This document shows positions 36,301 to 45,600 of a stretch of 64,000 nt of DNA, in pieces. Numbering within the stretch: position 1 is the stretch's first letter; each line of letters starts with the position of its first letter. This DNA comes from RUG100 sp034927505 (GTDB lineage Bacteria > Bacillota > Clostridia > Peptostreptococcales > Anaerovoracaceae): the NCBI GenBank assembly GCA_034927505.1, contig JAYFPY010000010.1, positions 62,001 to 126,000 of the forward strand, read 5' to 3'. Made by a program: the position numbers and the translations under genes. A model generated the notes under the pieces. That model saw only the letters and a list, made by a program, of their open reading frames with translations. It did no database searches and was not told the origin of the DNA.

Positions 36301-36570
36301 CAAAGTAGACAGGATACTGTCCGGTTTTTCAATCTTTATTATTTTCTTCAGTACATCCAGAGTAAGAGGTTCTATGTATACTCTGTCCGCCATGGTTTTA
36401 TCAGTCATTATAGTTGCCGGATTGGAATTCACCAGAACAACTTCGAGGCCTTCCTCTCTGAGAGTCCTGCAGACCTGCGTCCCTGCATAGTCAAATTCAG
36501 CAGCCTGTCCTATAACGATAGGGCCGGATCCGATGACCAGTACTTTTTTTACATCTTCTCTCAGTGCCAT
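33373..36570 (-). CDS. carB: carbamoyl-phosphate synthase large subunit
   Basis: This 1065-residue subunit consists of two homologous ATP-grasp halves (GSGPIVIGQAAEFDYAGTQ at the start; GSGPIRIGQGIEFDYC near 555) and a C-terminal MGS-like allosteric domain. It makes carbamoyl phosphate from bicarbonate, two ATP and ammonia channelled from CarA. The start codon shares a base with the carA stop. Length and domains are complete. Confidence 0.98.
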   Translation of the reverse strand: MALREDVKKVLVIGSGPIVIGQAAEFDYAGTQVCRTLREEGLEVVLVNSNPATIMTDKTMADRVYIEPLTLDVLKKIIKIEKPDSILSTLGGQMGLTLSMQLAKEGFLDEQNVKLLGADPETIDKAEDRQLFKDMLESIGEPVIESKVVNHIDDALAYADEIGYPVIVRPAFTLGGTGGGIVENAHDLKIIGGDGLRLSPITQILVEKCVSGWKEIEFEVIRDAKNNCITVCSMENLDPVGVHTGDSIVVAPAVTLADKEYQMLRTASINIIQELGVEGGCNCQFALNPDSFEYAVIEVNPRVSRSSALASKATGYPIAKIASKIAIGYTLDEIKNAITGKTYACFEPALDYVVVKFPKWPFDKFVYARRTLGTQMKATGEVMAIGSFFEQAMMKAVRSIELGLDTLNMKKLKSKSTLEIEEMLHNCDDQRIFVIYEAFKRGVPLENIFHITKIDRWFLSKINNLVFMEKHLMLGELTEEKYKDAKDLGFLDSTIERLSGQKPPVKIPEVYKMVDTCAAEFAAETPYFYGTFDEENEATEFIEEHDTGKKKIMVFGSGPIRIGQGIEFDYCSVHCINAIREAGYEAVIVNNNPETVSTDFDISDRLYFEPLTPEDVDGIIETEKPDGVIVQFGGQTAIKLIDYLTEKGVRILGTSADSIDAAEDRERFDAVLEKCGIPRAEGKMAYTTETAVREAEELGYPVLLRPSYVLGGQNMIIAYGVEDVIEYMDIITAPGELKNPVLIDKYLMGTEIEVDAVCDGKDFLIPGIMEHIERAGVHSGDSISVYPPQNLPDGVTEQIIEYTGKLAKELNVVGMINIQYVYYQDVLYVIEVNPRSSRTVPYISKVTNVPIVKLATNILLGHTLKDQGFEPGLVPAGDYVAVKVPVFSFSKLTDADSQLGPEMKSTGEVLGIDKDFESALYKGLLGAGYGLSKVADTVLITVKDADKPEAVELAKKFIEFGYKIAATKGTCEYLKEHGVEAEHVNKFNEPEPNTNTIFDSGAVDFVVSTSKVGRDPAVQAVQMRRKAIERSIVTLTSVDTAGALANCLLSGKNLENVNMVDICKI

Positions 36571-37688
36571 TATTTGTCGCCTCCTGTCATGTTTTCAATA
36601 AATCTGTCGAACAGATACTGGGTATCCTGCGGACCTGCCGCAGCTTCCGGATGGAACTGCACAGTAAATGTCTTCGGCCTTTTATATTCAACGCCTTCGC
36701 AGCTGCCGTCATTGACATTGTAATGACTGACCCTGCCGATATCCTCTGTTATGGAATCGCTGACCACTGCGTATCCATGGTTCTGACTGGTAACGAAAAC
36801 TCTGTCCATAGCCACATCCATGACCGGCTGATTAGCCCCTCGGTGTCCGTATTTCAGCTTTTCGGTTTGCCCGCCGGATGCTATCGCCATGAGCTGATGC
36901 CCAAGACATATACCCAGTATAGGAATGTCAGTTTTTATTATCTCCTTCAGATTGCTGATTATCTCCCTGTCATCCTTCGGATCTCCCGGCCCGTTGGACA
37001 GCATGATCCCGTCCGGATCCAGTTTCTTTATGTCCTCTGCCGTAGAATCCTGAGGCATAACGATAACATCGCATCCTCTCTGATTGAGACTGCGCAGTAT
37101 ATTCCTCTTGTATCCGTAATCCATGAGGACCACCTTTGCGACCGGGTCATCGACAGTGTATGATACCGGTTTTGGGAAAGATACATTTTTTACAGCATCT
37201 TTTATCTTGAATTCCTTTATTGTTTTCATAAAAGCATCCATATCTTCCGGGTATTCGGTAGTTATGGCGCCGTTCATCACGCCGGTCTCCCTGATCTTCT
37301 TTGTCAGGGCCCGCGTGTCTATATCATATATTCCAACTATGTTTTCTCTTTCCAGGTATTCTCCCAGGTCGGTCTTGCTCCTGAAATTAGATGGTTCGTA
37401 GCACCATTCTCTGATAATATATCCGGAGAGCCATACCCTGCTTGATTCATAATCTATCTGATTGAGTCCATAGTTTCCAATGAGAGGAAACGTCTGCGTA
37501 ACGATCTGTCCGTAATAGCTGGGATCCGTCAAAGTCTCCTGGTATCCGGTCATTCCCGTAGTAAAAACCACCTCGCCAACGGTGGTTCCCTTTGCGCCCA
37601 GGCTCCACCCCTCGAATATCGTTCCGTCCGCCAGTATCAGCCATGCTCTGGTGTTGTCCCGATAAGCCATCATGCTGTCATTTGCCAT
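36570..37688 (-). CDS. carA: carbamoyl-phosphate synthase small (glutaminase) subunit
   Basis: This 372-residue protein has an N-terminal CPSase small-chain domain (AWLILADGTIFEGWSLGAKG) and a class I glutamine amidotransferase domain with the nucleophilic Cys in GICLGHQL and the His/Glu pair in FHPEAAAGPQD. It releases ammonia for CarB. AAGGAG is nine bases before ATG 37688. It heads carA-carB-argF and has an ARG-box-like promoter, suggesting arginine rather than pyrimidine control. Confidence 0.97.
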   Translation of the reverse strand: MANDSMMAYRDNTRAWLILADGTIFEGWSLGAKGTTVGEVVFTTGMTGYQETLTDPSYYGQIVTQTFPLIGNYGLNQIDYESSRVWLSGYIIREWCYEPSNFRSKTDLGEYLERENIVGIYDIDTRALTKKIRETGVMNGAITTEYPEDMDAFMKTIKEFKIKDAVKNVSFPKPVSYTVDDPVAKVVLMDYGYKRNILRSLNQRGCDVIVMPQDSTAEDIKKLDPDGIMLSNGPGDPKDDREIISNLKEIIKTDIPILGICLGHQLMAIASGGQTEKLKYGHRGANQPVMDVAMDRVFVTSQNHGYAVVSDSITEDIGRVSHYNVNDGSCEGVEYKRPKTFTVQFHPEAAAGPQDTQYLFDRFIENMTGGDK

Positions 37689-37711
37689 ATCATACAGCTC
37701 CTTTCTATCTG

Positions 37712-37745
37712 TGCATAATTATACATCATTTTTTATAAAAGTCAA
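37712..37745 (-). promoter_or_regulatory. carA promoter with overlapping ARG-box-like operator
   Basis: On the minus strand TTGACT (37745-37740), a 16-base spacer and TATAAT (37723-37718) form the promoter. The 14-mer TGTATAATTATGCA (37725-37712) covers the -10 and matches the ARG-box core at 12 of 14 positions. It shares ten identical bases with the argG operator. The -35 overlaps the end of the upstream methyltransferase gene. Confidence 0.65.
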
Positions 37746-38869
37746 CGCTTTTCCCCATGAAACTGGTAATAGCACACTTCCATACGGCCATTATACAGTT
37801 TACGTCTTCGGTCTGCCTTTCTTCCCATGACCGCCTCTTCGGCTTCCTTGTCCGGAGTGATCATGAACAGGGACCATGTAGGGTTTTCTCTAAAAAAGCC
37901 GGCTAGGCTGTCATACAGCGCCTTTATGCCTTTTTCGCTTCCGATACGTTCCCCGTAAGGCGGATTGGTTATGATTATCCCCGACTCTTCCCCGGCTTTC
38001 ATGTTTTTTACATCCATGCATGAAAAATCGATGCAGTCGTCCACTCCGGCTTCTTCGGCGTTTCCCTTTGCGGCTGTTATCGCAGCTGCATCTATATCCG
38101 ACGCCTTTATGCGTATATCCGTTTCATAGTCTATCTCCGAGTAAGCCGCTTTTCGCTCTTCCTTCCAGATCTCCTCAGGTATGAGCTCCCAGCCCTCCGA
38201 GGCAAAGCTCCGTGAAAGACCGGGTGCTATGTTTCTGCCCAGCATGGCAGCCTCGATAGGTATCGTTCCCGAACCGCAGCATGGATCCACCAGCAGTCTT
38301 CCTTCCCTCCAGAATGTCAGCTGCACCATTGCCGATGCCAGAGTTTCCTTTACAGGCGCTGTGACCGGAGCCACCCTGTATCCTCTCTTGTGCAGGCCTT
38401 CTCCTGTAGTATCCACAGTCAGCGTTGCTCTGTCCTTCAGCATACTGATCTTTACTGTATACTCTGCTCCTATCTCTTCCAGTTTTTCCGTCCCGTAGAA
38501 ATCGGCCAGCCTGAGAGCTATCGCCTTCTTTACAGTCTTTTGATTGTTCGGCTCACTTCGCAGCTGAGATTTTACGGTAGAACATGTCACAGTAAATTTG
38601 CCGTCCACCGGTATGATCTCCTCCCATGCTATGCCGCCGACCCTCTGGAACAGTTCTTCGGATTCGGTGACCATGAATTCATCCACCTTTAGCAGAACTC
38701 TGTCCGCTGTCCTAAGCCACAGATTGGCCCTCACTATTCCCCGTTCATTCCCGCTGAATGTTATCTTGCCGTTTTCAGCTTTTACGATCTTGTATCCCAG
38801 TTTTTCTATTTCCCTTTTTGCCACAGCCTCCAGTCCGAAGGTCGTTGTAGCTATCAAATCAAATTTCAT
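37742..38869 (-). CDS. THUMP-domain class I rRNA methyltransferase (RlmL-N/YpsC-like)
   Basis: This 375-residue protein has an N-terminal ferredoxin-like/THUMP region (to about 160) and a C-terminal Rossmann methyltransferase with VDPCCGSGTIPIEAAM and the N6/N2-methylase motif NPPYGERIG. Family members methylate guanine N2 in 23S rRNA (G2445 by RlmL). It is a single gene flanked by terminators or promoters. The exact target nucleotide is inferred from the family. Confidence 0.9.
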   Translation of the reverse strand: MKFDLIATTTFGLEAVAKREIEKLGYKIVKAENGKITFSGNERGIVRANLWLRTADRVLLKVDEFMVTESEELFQRVGGIAWEEIIPVDGKFTVTCSTVKSQLRSEPNNQKTVKKAIALRLADFYGTEKLEEIGAEYTVKISMLKDRATLTVDTTGEGLHKRGYRVAPVTAPVKETLASAMVQLTFWREGRLLVDPCCGSGTIPIEAAMLGRNIAPGLSRSFASEGWELIPEEIWKEERKAAYSEIDYETDIRIKASDIDAAAITAAKGNAEEAGVDDCIDFSCMDVKNMKAGEESGIIITNPPYGERIGSEKGIKALYDSLAGFFRENPTWSLFMITPDKEAEEAVMGRKADRRRKLYNGRMEVCYYQFHGEKR

Positions 38870-38881
38870 CCTGTCTCCTTT

Positions 38882-38911
38882 AAAAAAGCTATCTCTGTCC
38901 GAGATAGCTTT
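38882..38911 (-). terminator. intrinsic terminator after mreB
   Basis: A perfect 11-base stem (AAAGCTATCTC / GAGATAGCTTT) with a 5-base loop is followed by T6 on the minus strand, eight bases past the mreB-like stop. Confidence 0.85.
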
Positions 38912-38918
38912 CTGAAAT

Positions 38919-39944
38919 CTAAATAAATGTTCTTTTTCTTCTGTTCAAGTCGGTTTTTTCAATAGCCTCCAGATTTTCAAGAGCCTTTCCTGTCCCGACT
39001 GCCACGGATGACAGCGGATCATCGGCGATATGGACTTTTATTCCCGTTCGCCCTTTGACTCTTTCATCTATGCCGTACATGAGAGCTCCGCCTCCTGTCA
39101 CTACGATACCCGATGTACTGATATCAGCTGCCAGTTCAGGCGGCGTTTTCTCCAGTACTCCGTGAGTAGCATCGCATATCTGCTGCAGAGGTTCTTCCAG
39201 GGCTTCCATCATTTCTGTGCTAGTCATCTCCACATCACGGGGAAGTCCCGTGACCAGATCACGTCCGCTGCACATCATCTTGATCTCTTCCGGTCTTTCA
39301 CTGGCTGTTCCAATGCTCATCTTCAGCTCTTCGGCAGTTCTTTCGCCTATATACAGCTTGTGCTTTTTTCGCATGTATTTAACGATGGATTCATCGAATT
39401 TGTCGCCTGCCACCTTGACGGATGTGCTGGCAACGATCCCTCCGAGGGCAATAACTGCTATGTCAGTAGTTCCGCCTCCGATGTCCATTACCATGATGCC
39501 TTCCGGTCTTGCAATGTCCAGTCCTGCGCCGATAGCAGCTGCGATAGGCTCCTCCATGAGGAACACGTCCTTGCCGCCGGCCTGTGTAGCCGCTTCTCTG
39601 ACAGCTCTCTTTTCTACTTCTGTCACTCCGCTGGGCACGCACACCATTATTTTAGGCCTGAAGAATTTACCTGCGCCGCATGTCTTTTTGATAAAGTACT
39701 TGAGCATTTTTTCCGTTACATCGTAATCGGATATAACGCCGTCGCGCAGAGGTCTGACAGCAATAATGTTTGCCGGAGTACGTCCCAGCATCTGCCTTGC
39801 CTCTTCGCCCACTGCAAGAATATCTTCAGTCTCCTCGTCTATAGCAACCACTGACGGTTCCTTGAGGACGATTCCTTTATTTTTTATATATACCAGTACA
39901 TTCGCTGTACCAAGATCTATTCCGACTTCTTCTGAAAAGCCCAT
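38919..39944 (-). CDS. mreB: rod shape-determining protein MreB/Mbl (actin-like)
   Basis: This 341-residue actin-fold ATPase has the phosphate-1 loop GIDLGTANVLVY (8-19), phosphate-2 loop MDIGGGTTDIAVIALGG and the adenosine motif TGGGALMYG. It polymerises under the membrane and guides lateral wall synthesis. No mreC or mreD follows, so this is a solitary paralogue (Mbl/MreBH-like). It is transcribed alone between its own promoter and terminator. Confidence 0.92.
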   Translation of the reverse strand: MGFSEEVGIDLGTANVLVYIKNKGIVLKEPSVVAIDEETEDILAVGEEARQMLGRTPANIIAVRPLRDGVISDYDVTEKMLKYFIKKTCGAGKFFRPKIMVCVPSGVTEVEKRAVREAATQAGGKDVFLMEEPIAAAIGAGLDIARPEGIMVMDIGGGTTDIAVIALGGIVASTSVKVAGDKFDESIVKYMRKKHKLYIGERTAEELKMSIGTASERPEEIKMMCSGRDLVTGLPRDVEMTSTEMMEALEEPLQQICDATHGVLEKTPPELAADISTSGIVVTGGGALMYGIDERVKGRTGIKVHIADDPLSSVAVGTGKALENLEAIEKTDLNRRKRTFI

Positions 39945-39968
39945 ATATTTCCTCCTTATTTATTCTTA

Positions 39969-39989
39969 AATAGGTTTCGCCTACCTATT
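39969..39989. repeat. short inverted repeat in the mreB leader
   Basis: AATAGGT (39969-39975) and ACCTATT (39983-39989) form a 7-base dyad that touches the -10 of the mreB promoter. It could be an operator or a 5' leader hairpin. Confidence 0.4.
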
Positions 39990-40015
39990 ATATATAAAAT
40001 CCTTCTATAATTCAA
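39987..40015 (-). promoter_or_regulatory. sigma-A promoter of mreB
   Basis: TTGAAT (40015-40010), a 17-base spacer and TATAAT (39992-39987) are on the minus strand. The -35 overlaps the pyrG stop codon, so mreB is transcribed separately from the pyrG end. Confidence 0.6.
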
Positions 40016-41613
40016 CCTTTTTGTGCAGCCGCCGCCTTTATAAATTCACGGAACAGCGGGTGTGCCTTGTCCGGCCTGCTTTTGAATTCAGGGTGATACT
40101 GGACGCCGACGAAATGCCGTCTGTCAGGCAATTCTACTGCCTCCACCAGTCTCCCGTCCGGTGATGTGCCTGCGATCTTCATCCCGGCTTCGGTCATGGC
40201 TTCTCTGTAATCGTTGTTGAATTCATATCTGTGACGATGTCTTTCCGCTATCTCCTTTTTGCCGTAAGCTCTTTTCATGATAGTTCCGTCTGTTATGGTG
40301 CATGGATAAGCTCCCAGTCTCATCGTTCCACCTTTTGGCATATCTCCGTTCTGATCCGGCATAAAATCGATCAGTTTGTTTTTACAGTGTTCATCGAATT
40401 CGCCCGAGTTTGCATCTTTCAGTCCAAGAACATCTCTTGCATATTCTATGACTGCAGTCTGCATCCCCAGGCAGATGCCGAAATATGGTATGTCATTTTC
40501 CCGTGCATACTTCGCCGCCGCGATCTTGCCTTCTATACCTCTGTCGCCGAACCCTCCCGGCACCAGGATACCGTCAACGCCTTTCAGCTGTGTCTGCGCA
40601 TCGGTCGCTTCCACTTCTTCGGCTTCCACCCACCTGATGTGCACATTGCATCCGTTTTCATAGCCGCCGTGTTTCAGCGCTTCGGCAACCGACAGATAAG
40701 CATCGTGGAGTTTTACATATTTTCCAACTATAGCGACTTCTACGTCCTTCGTTGCTTTTCTGATCCTGTCCAGCATGGCGTTCCACTCCGAAAGATCGCA
40801 CGGGCCCGCATCTATGCCCAGCTCTCTGCATGCTATCCAGGAGAATCGACTTTTTTCCAGCATATTCGGTGCTTCATACAGCACAGGAACTGTCGAGTTC
40901 TCGATGACGCAGTCCTTCTTCACATTGCAGAAGAGGGATATCTTATCGATGATGGAATGGTCAATAGGCTCATCAGCTCTCATCACTATGATATCAGGGC
41001 TGATGCCCATCCCCCGCAATTCCTTCACGGAATGCTGCGTCGGTTTTGATTTATGTTCGCCGCTGCTCTTTATGTAAGGGACAAGGGTCACGTGGATGAA
41101 CAGGCAGTTTTCCTTTCCCTGCTCCAGAGCGACCTGTCTTATAGCCTCAAGGAAGGGCTGTGATTCTATGTCCCCGGTAGTCCCGCCGATCTCCGTTATT
41201 ATCACATCCGCATCATCTTTTTCTCCCACATTATATATGAAGTCTTTTATCTCATTTGTAATGTGGGGGATTATCTGCACAGTGCTGCCCAGATATTCGC
41301 CCTTTCTTTCCTTGTTGAGTACATTCCAATAAACTTTCCCTGTAGTCAGGTTGGAATATTTGTTGAGATTTTCATCGATAAATCTTTCATAATGTCCAAG
41401 ATCCAGGTCCGTCTCCGCACCGTCTTCCGTCACGAATACTTCTCCGTGCTGATACGGGCTCATAGTCCCCGGATCCACGTTGACGTATGGGTCCAGTTTC
41501 TGACTGGCCACTTTAAGGCCCCTGGATTTCAGCAGTCTTCCAAGAGAAGCCGCCGTGATCCCCTTGCCCAGTCCTGATACAACGCCGCCTGTGACAAAAA
41601 TAAACTTTTTCAT
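40012..41613 (-). CDS. pyrG: CTP synthase
   Basis: This 533-residue enzyme aminates UTP to CTP using ATP and glutamine. ATG 41613 (MKKFIFVTGGVVSGLGKGITAASLG) matches the family start and follows GGAGG; the 13 extra upstream codons are not used. The N-terminal synthetase domain (P-loop GLGKG, DPYVNVDPGTMSPYQHGE) is followed by a class I glutaminase domain with Cys in GICLGMQ and His/Glu in QYHPEFKSRP. A long leader with a terminator-like hairpin precedes it, suggesting attenuation. Confidence 0.98.
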   Translation of the reverse strand: MKKFIFVTGGVVSGLGKGITAASLGRLLKSRGLKVASQKLDPYVNVDPGTMSPYQHGEVFVTEDGAETDLDLGHYERFIDENLNKYSNLTTGKVYWNVLNKERKGEYLGSTVQIIPHITNEIKDFIYNVGEKDDADVIITEIGGTTGDIESQPFLEAIRQVALEQGKENCLFIHVTLVPYIKSSGEHKSKPTQHSVKELRGMGISPDIIVMRADEPIDHSIIDKISLFCNVKKDCVIENSTVPVLYEAPNMLEKSRFSWIACRELGIDAGPCDLSEWNAMLDRIRKATKDVEVAIVGKYVKLHDAYLSVAEALKHGGYENGCNVHIRWVEAEEVEATDAQTQLKGVDGILVPGGFGDRGIEGKIAAAKYARENDIPYFGICLGMQTAVIEYARDVLGLKDANSGEFDEHCKNKLIDFMPDQNGDMPKGGTMRLGAYPCTITDGTIMKRAYGKKEIAERHRHRYEFNNDYREAMTEAGMKIAGTSPDGRLVEAVELPDRRHFVGVQYHPEFKSRPDKAHPLFREFIKAAAAQKG

Positions 41614-41650
41614 AGTCCGTACCTCCATTTCACAATTAAAAACATCGCCC

Positions 41651-41709
41651 AAAAAATAAAAAACGAGGTTTCCGGCTCTTTGAGTGAGAAGGATATATAA
41701 GACCCCTCG
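41651..41709 (-). promoter_or_regulatory. terminator-like hairpin in the pyrG leader (attenuator candidate)
   Basis: On the minus strand CGAGG (41709-41705) pairs with CCTCG (41668-41664). An inner GGTCTT pairs with AAGAGCC with one bulge. T6-A-T6 follows directly. This sits about 40 bases before the pyrG start, inside the transcribed leader. In Bacillus pyrG is controlled by CTP-sensitive transcriptional attenuation; the G-rich initiation sequence of that system is not visible here, so the signal is unknown. Confidence 0.5.
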
Positions 41710-41762
41710 CAGCCGTCTTCCTCAATGTTCTGTTATTTTTTGCGCAATTTTTCTTAAATAAT

Positions 41763-41792
41763 ATTACTTGAACAGTATACACCTTTTGTCAA
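41763..41792 (-). promoter_or_regulatory. probable pyrG promoter
   Basis: A perfect TTGACA (41792-41787) is followed 18 bases later by AGTAAT (41768-41763), a weak -10. The 5' leader would be about 140 bases long. Confidence 0.4.
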
Positions 41793-41878
41793 GAATAATC
41801 CATATATTTTTTTGTTTTTATATTGTTTTTTATGACCATATATAACAGAGCTGTCCCATTTTGATATATAATATCCCT

Positions 41879-42529
41879 ATGGATAAAATCATCATTTCAC
41901 ATCAGACATATGATCCGGTACAGGCGTATCTGGAAAGCCGGGGCGTGAGCCTCGTCCGTCTCAGGCCTTTTTCCGGAGTCGATCCGGCAGTATCATGTCA
42001 TCCGGATATGCGTTTCTGCAAATTGGGCGCCGCAGACGATGCTCCGGTTTTTGCCGGCAGCAAAAAAAATCTCGGCCCTTCTTATCCCGAGGATATTATT
42101 TATAATGCCGCCTGCACCGGCAGATACTTTATACATGCTTTGAGATACACCTCGAAAGATCTTCTGCAGACCGCCCGGGATATGTCCATGATTTTTGTAG
42201 ACGTAAAGCAGGGCTATTCCAAATGCAGTACTCTGATCGTCGATGAAGATTCCGTTATCACCTCTGACCGGGGCATGTGCGGTCCAATGAAAAAAGCCGG
42301 CCTTGATGTGCTCCTGATCAGCGAAGGGCACATTCTTCTTCCGGGACATGACCATGGATTCATAGGCGGATCGACAGGCCGCATCGGCGGCGAGATCGTG
42401 TTCAACGGCGACATCGACCGTCATCCCGACGGCACCGCCATCCGCAGTTTTATAACCTCACGAAAAACGGAGATCCGATCATTTCCCGGACTGCCTCTCA
42501 TGGACATCGGTTCGATCATACCGATCTGA
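41879..42529 (+). CDS. DUF6873-like protein (possible GME fold), unknown function
   Basis: This 216-residue protein starts MDKIIISHQTYDP at ATG 41879. It has well-spaced conserved-looking motifs: HPDMRFCKLG, VDVKQGYSKCSTLIVD, SDRGMCGPMKKAG and GHDHGFIGGSTGRIG. These resemble the clostridial DUF6873 family, for which a guanidine-modifying-enzyme fold has been proposed; that link is from memory and is uncertain. No signal peptide. There is no Shine-Dalgarno, and a TATAAT ends six bases before the ATG, so the message may be leaderless. It is monocistronic and ends at a bidirectional hairpin. Confidence 0.6.
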   Translation: MDKIIISHQTYDPVQAYLESRGVSLVRLRPFSGVDPAVSCHPDMRFCKLGAADDAPVFAGSKKNLGPSYPEDIIYNAACTGRYFIHALRYTSKDLLQTARDMSMIFVDVKQGYSKCSTLIVDEDSVITSDRGMCGPMKKAGLDVLLISEGHILLPGHDHGFIGGSTGRIGGEIVFNGDIDRHPDGTAIRSFITSRKTEIRSFPGLPLMDIGSIIPI

Positions 42530-42570
42530 TAAGATCTGTCGCTGTATAATAAGCGATCCACACTTATACT

Positions 42571-42613
42571 AAAAAGATGCTCTTTGGCATAAGTCAAAGA
42601 GCATCCTGTTTTA
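42571..42613. terminator. bidirectional terminator between convergent genes
   Basis: The 11-base stem GATGCTCTTTG (42576-42586) / CAAAGAGCATC (42595-42605) has an A run on its left and a T-rich right side, so it can stop transcription from both directions. Confidence 0.8.
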
Positions 42614-42617
42614 TGAT

Positions 42618-45600
42618 CTACTTTTCGATTTTTTTACGCCTGAAGAAATAACTTCCGGTGGCCGTTCCTGCCGCCAGCAGCATCATCAGTGCTGCGATCG
42701 ACATACTGCTGTCATCGCCGGTCTTTGTGACTTTCCCGGCTTTGCCTTTTTTGTCACCGTTTCCATTTCCGTCTCCGCCCTTTTCACCTGTGTCATTATC
42801 GCCTTCATCATAGTCGTCCCATAGATGATTGACATCCAGCAGACCTGCATCCTGTTCTTTGGAAATATCTCCGTCTCCGGCAGTGACATCAAGGTCTTTG
42901 AAGGATTTGTATTCTGTTCTGTCGGACACACCTTTCGTCAGTTTCTGTTCGGAAAGGATCGGGCTGAAATCCGAATTCAGCGTTTCATCGATTCCGGATG
43001 CTTTGTACTCAGTCAGTGAATACTGAGATATGTCGAACCCGCTGCTGCTTTCCAGCGTTACATAATATGCATCGTTGTCGAAAGGCACCATGTCGAATCT
43101 ATATTTTCCTTCGGAGTCTGTAGTTACAGTCCCATATGGTTCTCCCAGAGCATTTTCATTCACAACAGAAGTGTCCCACGGCACTGCATTTTTCGCCGAT
43201 GCCGTTTTTCCTACTGCACTCGGATCGCCGCTGTGCAAAACGACTTTAGCGCCTTTTACAAGAGGTTCATCACTGTTTCTTTTGCCGTCGCCGTTCAGGT
43301 CCACCCATACGGTCCCTTTCATTTCCCTTGTTGCTATAGTAACAAGGGCTTCCTTTGCAACAAATGTATCCAGCAGCATGCTCGGACTTGAGAACGAGGA
43401 ATCGTTGTAGTAAAGATTTCCCGCCTCATTGTCTTTGGCTGTCAGATTTACATTTGCCGTCACTCTTTCAGATCCGCCAAGTGTCCCGTAGAGGAAGAAA
43501 GCCGTCGGTCTCTTGTCTTTATCTGACGCTTTTACTGAATATGTTATTGTATGTCCATCCGCGCTGACTGTTTTTTCAGCTTTGTGCCACGTGCCGCCGC
43601 CAAAGCTGCCTCCGTCAGCAGGCGTCCATGCCATTTGTTTCGACGCTCCTGTGCCTGTTATGAACTGGCTGGCGTCCTTCAGCTTTCCTGATGCGTCTGT
43701 ACGCACGCCTTCATCTGTGGAATAGTACATATCCACAGAAGTCTTCTTCCCACTGTAAGCGTTCACTGTCAGCTCATTGTCGGTGAACGTATATGAGCCG
43801 TCCATCTTTGTCCCTCTGCCGTCACCGTTGAACGGGAGGATATCCAGAAGGAAATAGTCTTTCAGATCTGTCTTTTCTGCTCCGGCTGTGATCGTATATG
43901 CGATCGATTCTCCCGGTGCCACAATGTTCTTGACTTCTTTCTTGTATGAATACAGCCCCTGAGGATTGACAATGTTGTCCCTCTCACTGACTCCGCCTTG
44001 CGGTACCATCATATTATTGTCTTTGGATGCTCGCAGCGATATGGACCCGGTGCAGTCATAAGCATTGTTTATCGGATCGGTATCCGGATCCAGTCCGTCT
44101 CCTGCCAGGCAGGAATAAGCAATTGCCCATTCACCTTCGCCGACAATAGAGAAATCTATCTTCCAGCTGTTTCCGTCCTTCACCCAGCCTGTCCCTGTTA
44201 TATCGGTCCTGTTGCCGTTGTCATCGAATGTGCCGCTTACTGCAGGTTCGGTGTCCGCGCCTGCTCCCGGTGAGTACTTGACCCATTTTCCACTGGCTTC
44301 ATCTTTCTTGTAAAGATATATGTCCCCTGTCGGGATTATCTTGGCGCCCTCATCGCTTGCTGCAGCATGTGTGTATGTAAAGTTGAATGTGGAATTCGGG
44401 TCGTTTTCTTCAGATGCTCCCCAGTCGGTCTTGAATTTGAAAACTTTATCGATCTGTCTGTATCCTGCGGTGATCGGGAATGAACTGGAATTTACCTGTT
44501 CCCCGGCCTTGTATGTATCCACCAGATCGTCTCCGTTCATATTGACAAATGAAGTATATGAGAATTTGTATCCCATGATCACTACGGTGTTGCCCACACT
44601 CCTCCCAGCATTAGCTTGCTCGCCTGCAGCTGTGGTGTAATCTCCTGTAGTTTTATTATACAGGTCCGGGATGTATGTTTTAGCCGGATTTTCATAAGCA
44701 GCTCCCATTTCTACATCAGCTTTATTTGCTTCTGCAGGACCGCCGCCAAGGTATGAGCCCGGCTCATAGTTCATATAGTCATCTTTTCCGGCAAAGTTTT
44801 TGCCCTTGCTCCACCATACCTGATATGACGGAACTGCAATGGCAGTCTCGCCGATGAAACTCACATCATCTTTTACTTTCAATGCAGTTGATACGATTTT
44901 ATCGCCGTCATCCGTCCCGGTTTTTCCTCCCCGGAATTCAACGATGACTCCTACGCATATTTCATTTGAAGGTATATCGGACATATCCGTGTAACATGTA
45001 AACTTAGAGTCGCTCATTTTTGCCACGCTCATCTCATGTGTCCTTATATCCTTATCATCGGACCATCCGTAACCGCTGGTGCCTCTGTTCATGGCTACGT
45101 ACAGCACCGATCTGTCTGCATATCCGGTGTTGGTCACGCTGACCTGTCCGGTTACCTCCAGTTTTGAAGTGTCGAACAGCTGCATGTAGTTCATGGCAAT
45201 GGCCTTGTAGTCATCTTCTCTGGTGCCGTTGGTCACATTGCTGTTGAAGACCAGGTTTTTCTGGCCCAGCGTCGCAGTGTGTCCATCTGCCGCCCCTGTC
45301 CCGGAGGCGTTGGTCCATGAAGTAGTACCGGAATCATATATCCCGCCGCCCAGCTTTGGATCTCTTTGAGCTATAGCAACTTTAAAATCGTGTTCGCCCT
45401 CTTTTGATGTATATGTCTCTTCAGTGCCCCCCAGAGGAGTGTATTTCGCCTCAGTCACCTGACAGTTCAGCTGCAGTTGATTAGGATTGTTCCCTGTAGC
45501 ATCATAATAATCCTGACTGTTAGGATCGGTCGAAAGGGGCACGAATATCTGCGCGTACGCGCATGGATATGTACCTGTCTGTTTGGATCTGTAAGCTCCG

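Noticed and set aside
41640..41760. PyrR-binding or T-box element in the pyrG leader
   Set aside because: Neither the PyrR loop consensus nor the T-box GGTGG-type sequence is present; only a terminator-like hairpin can be supported.
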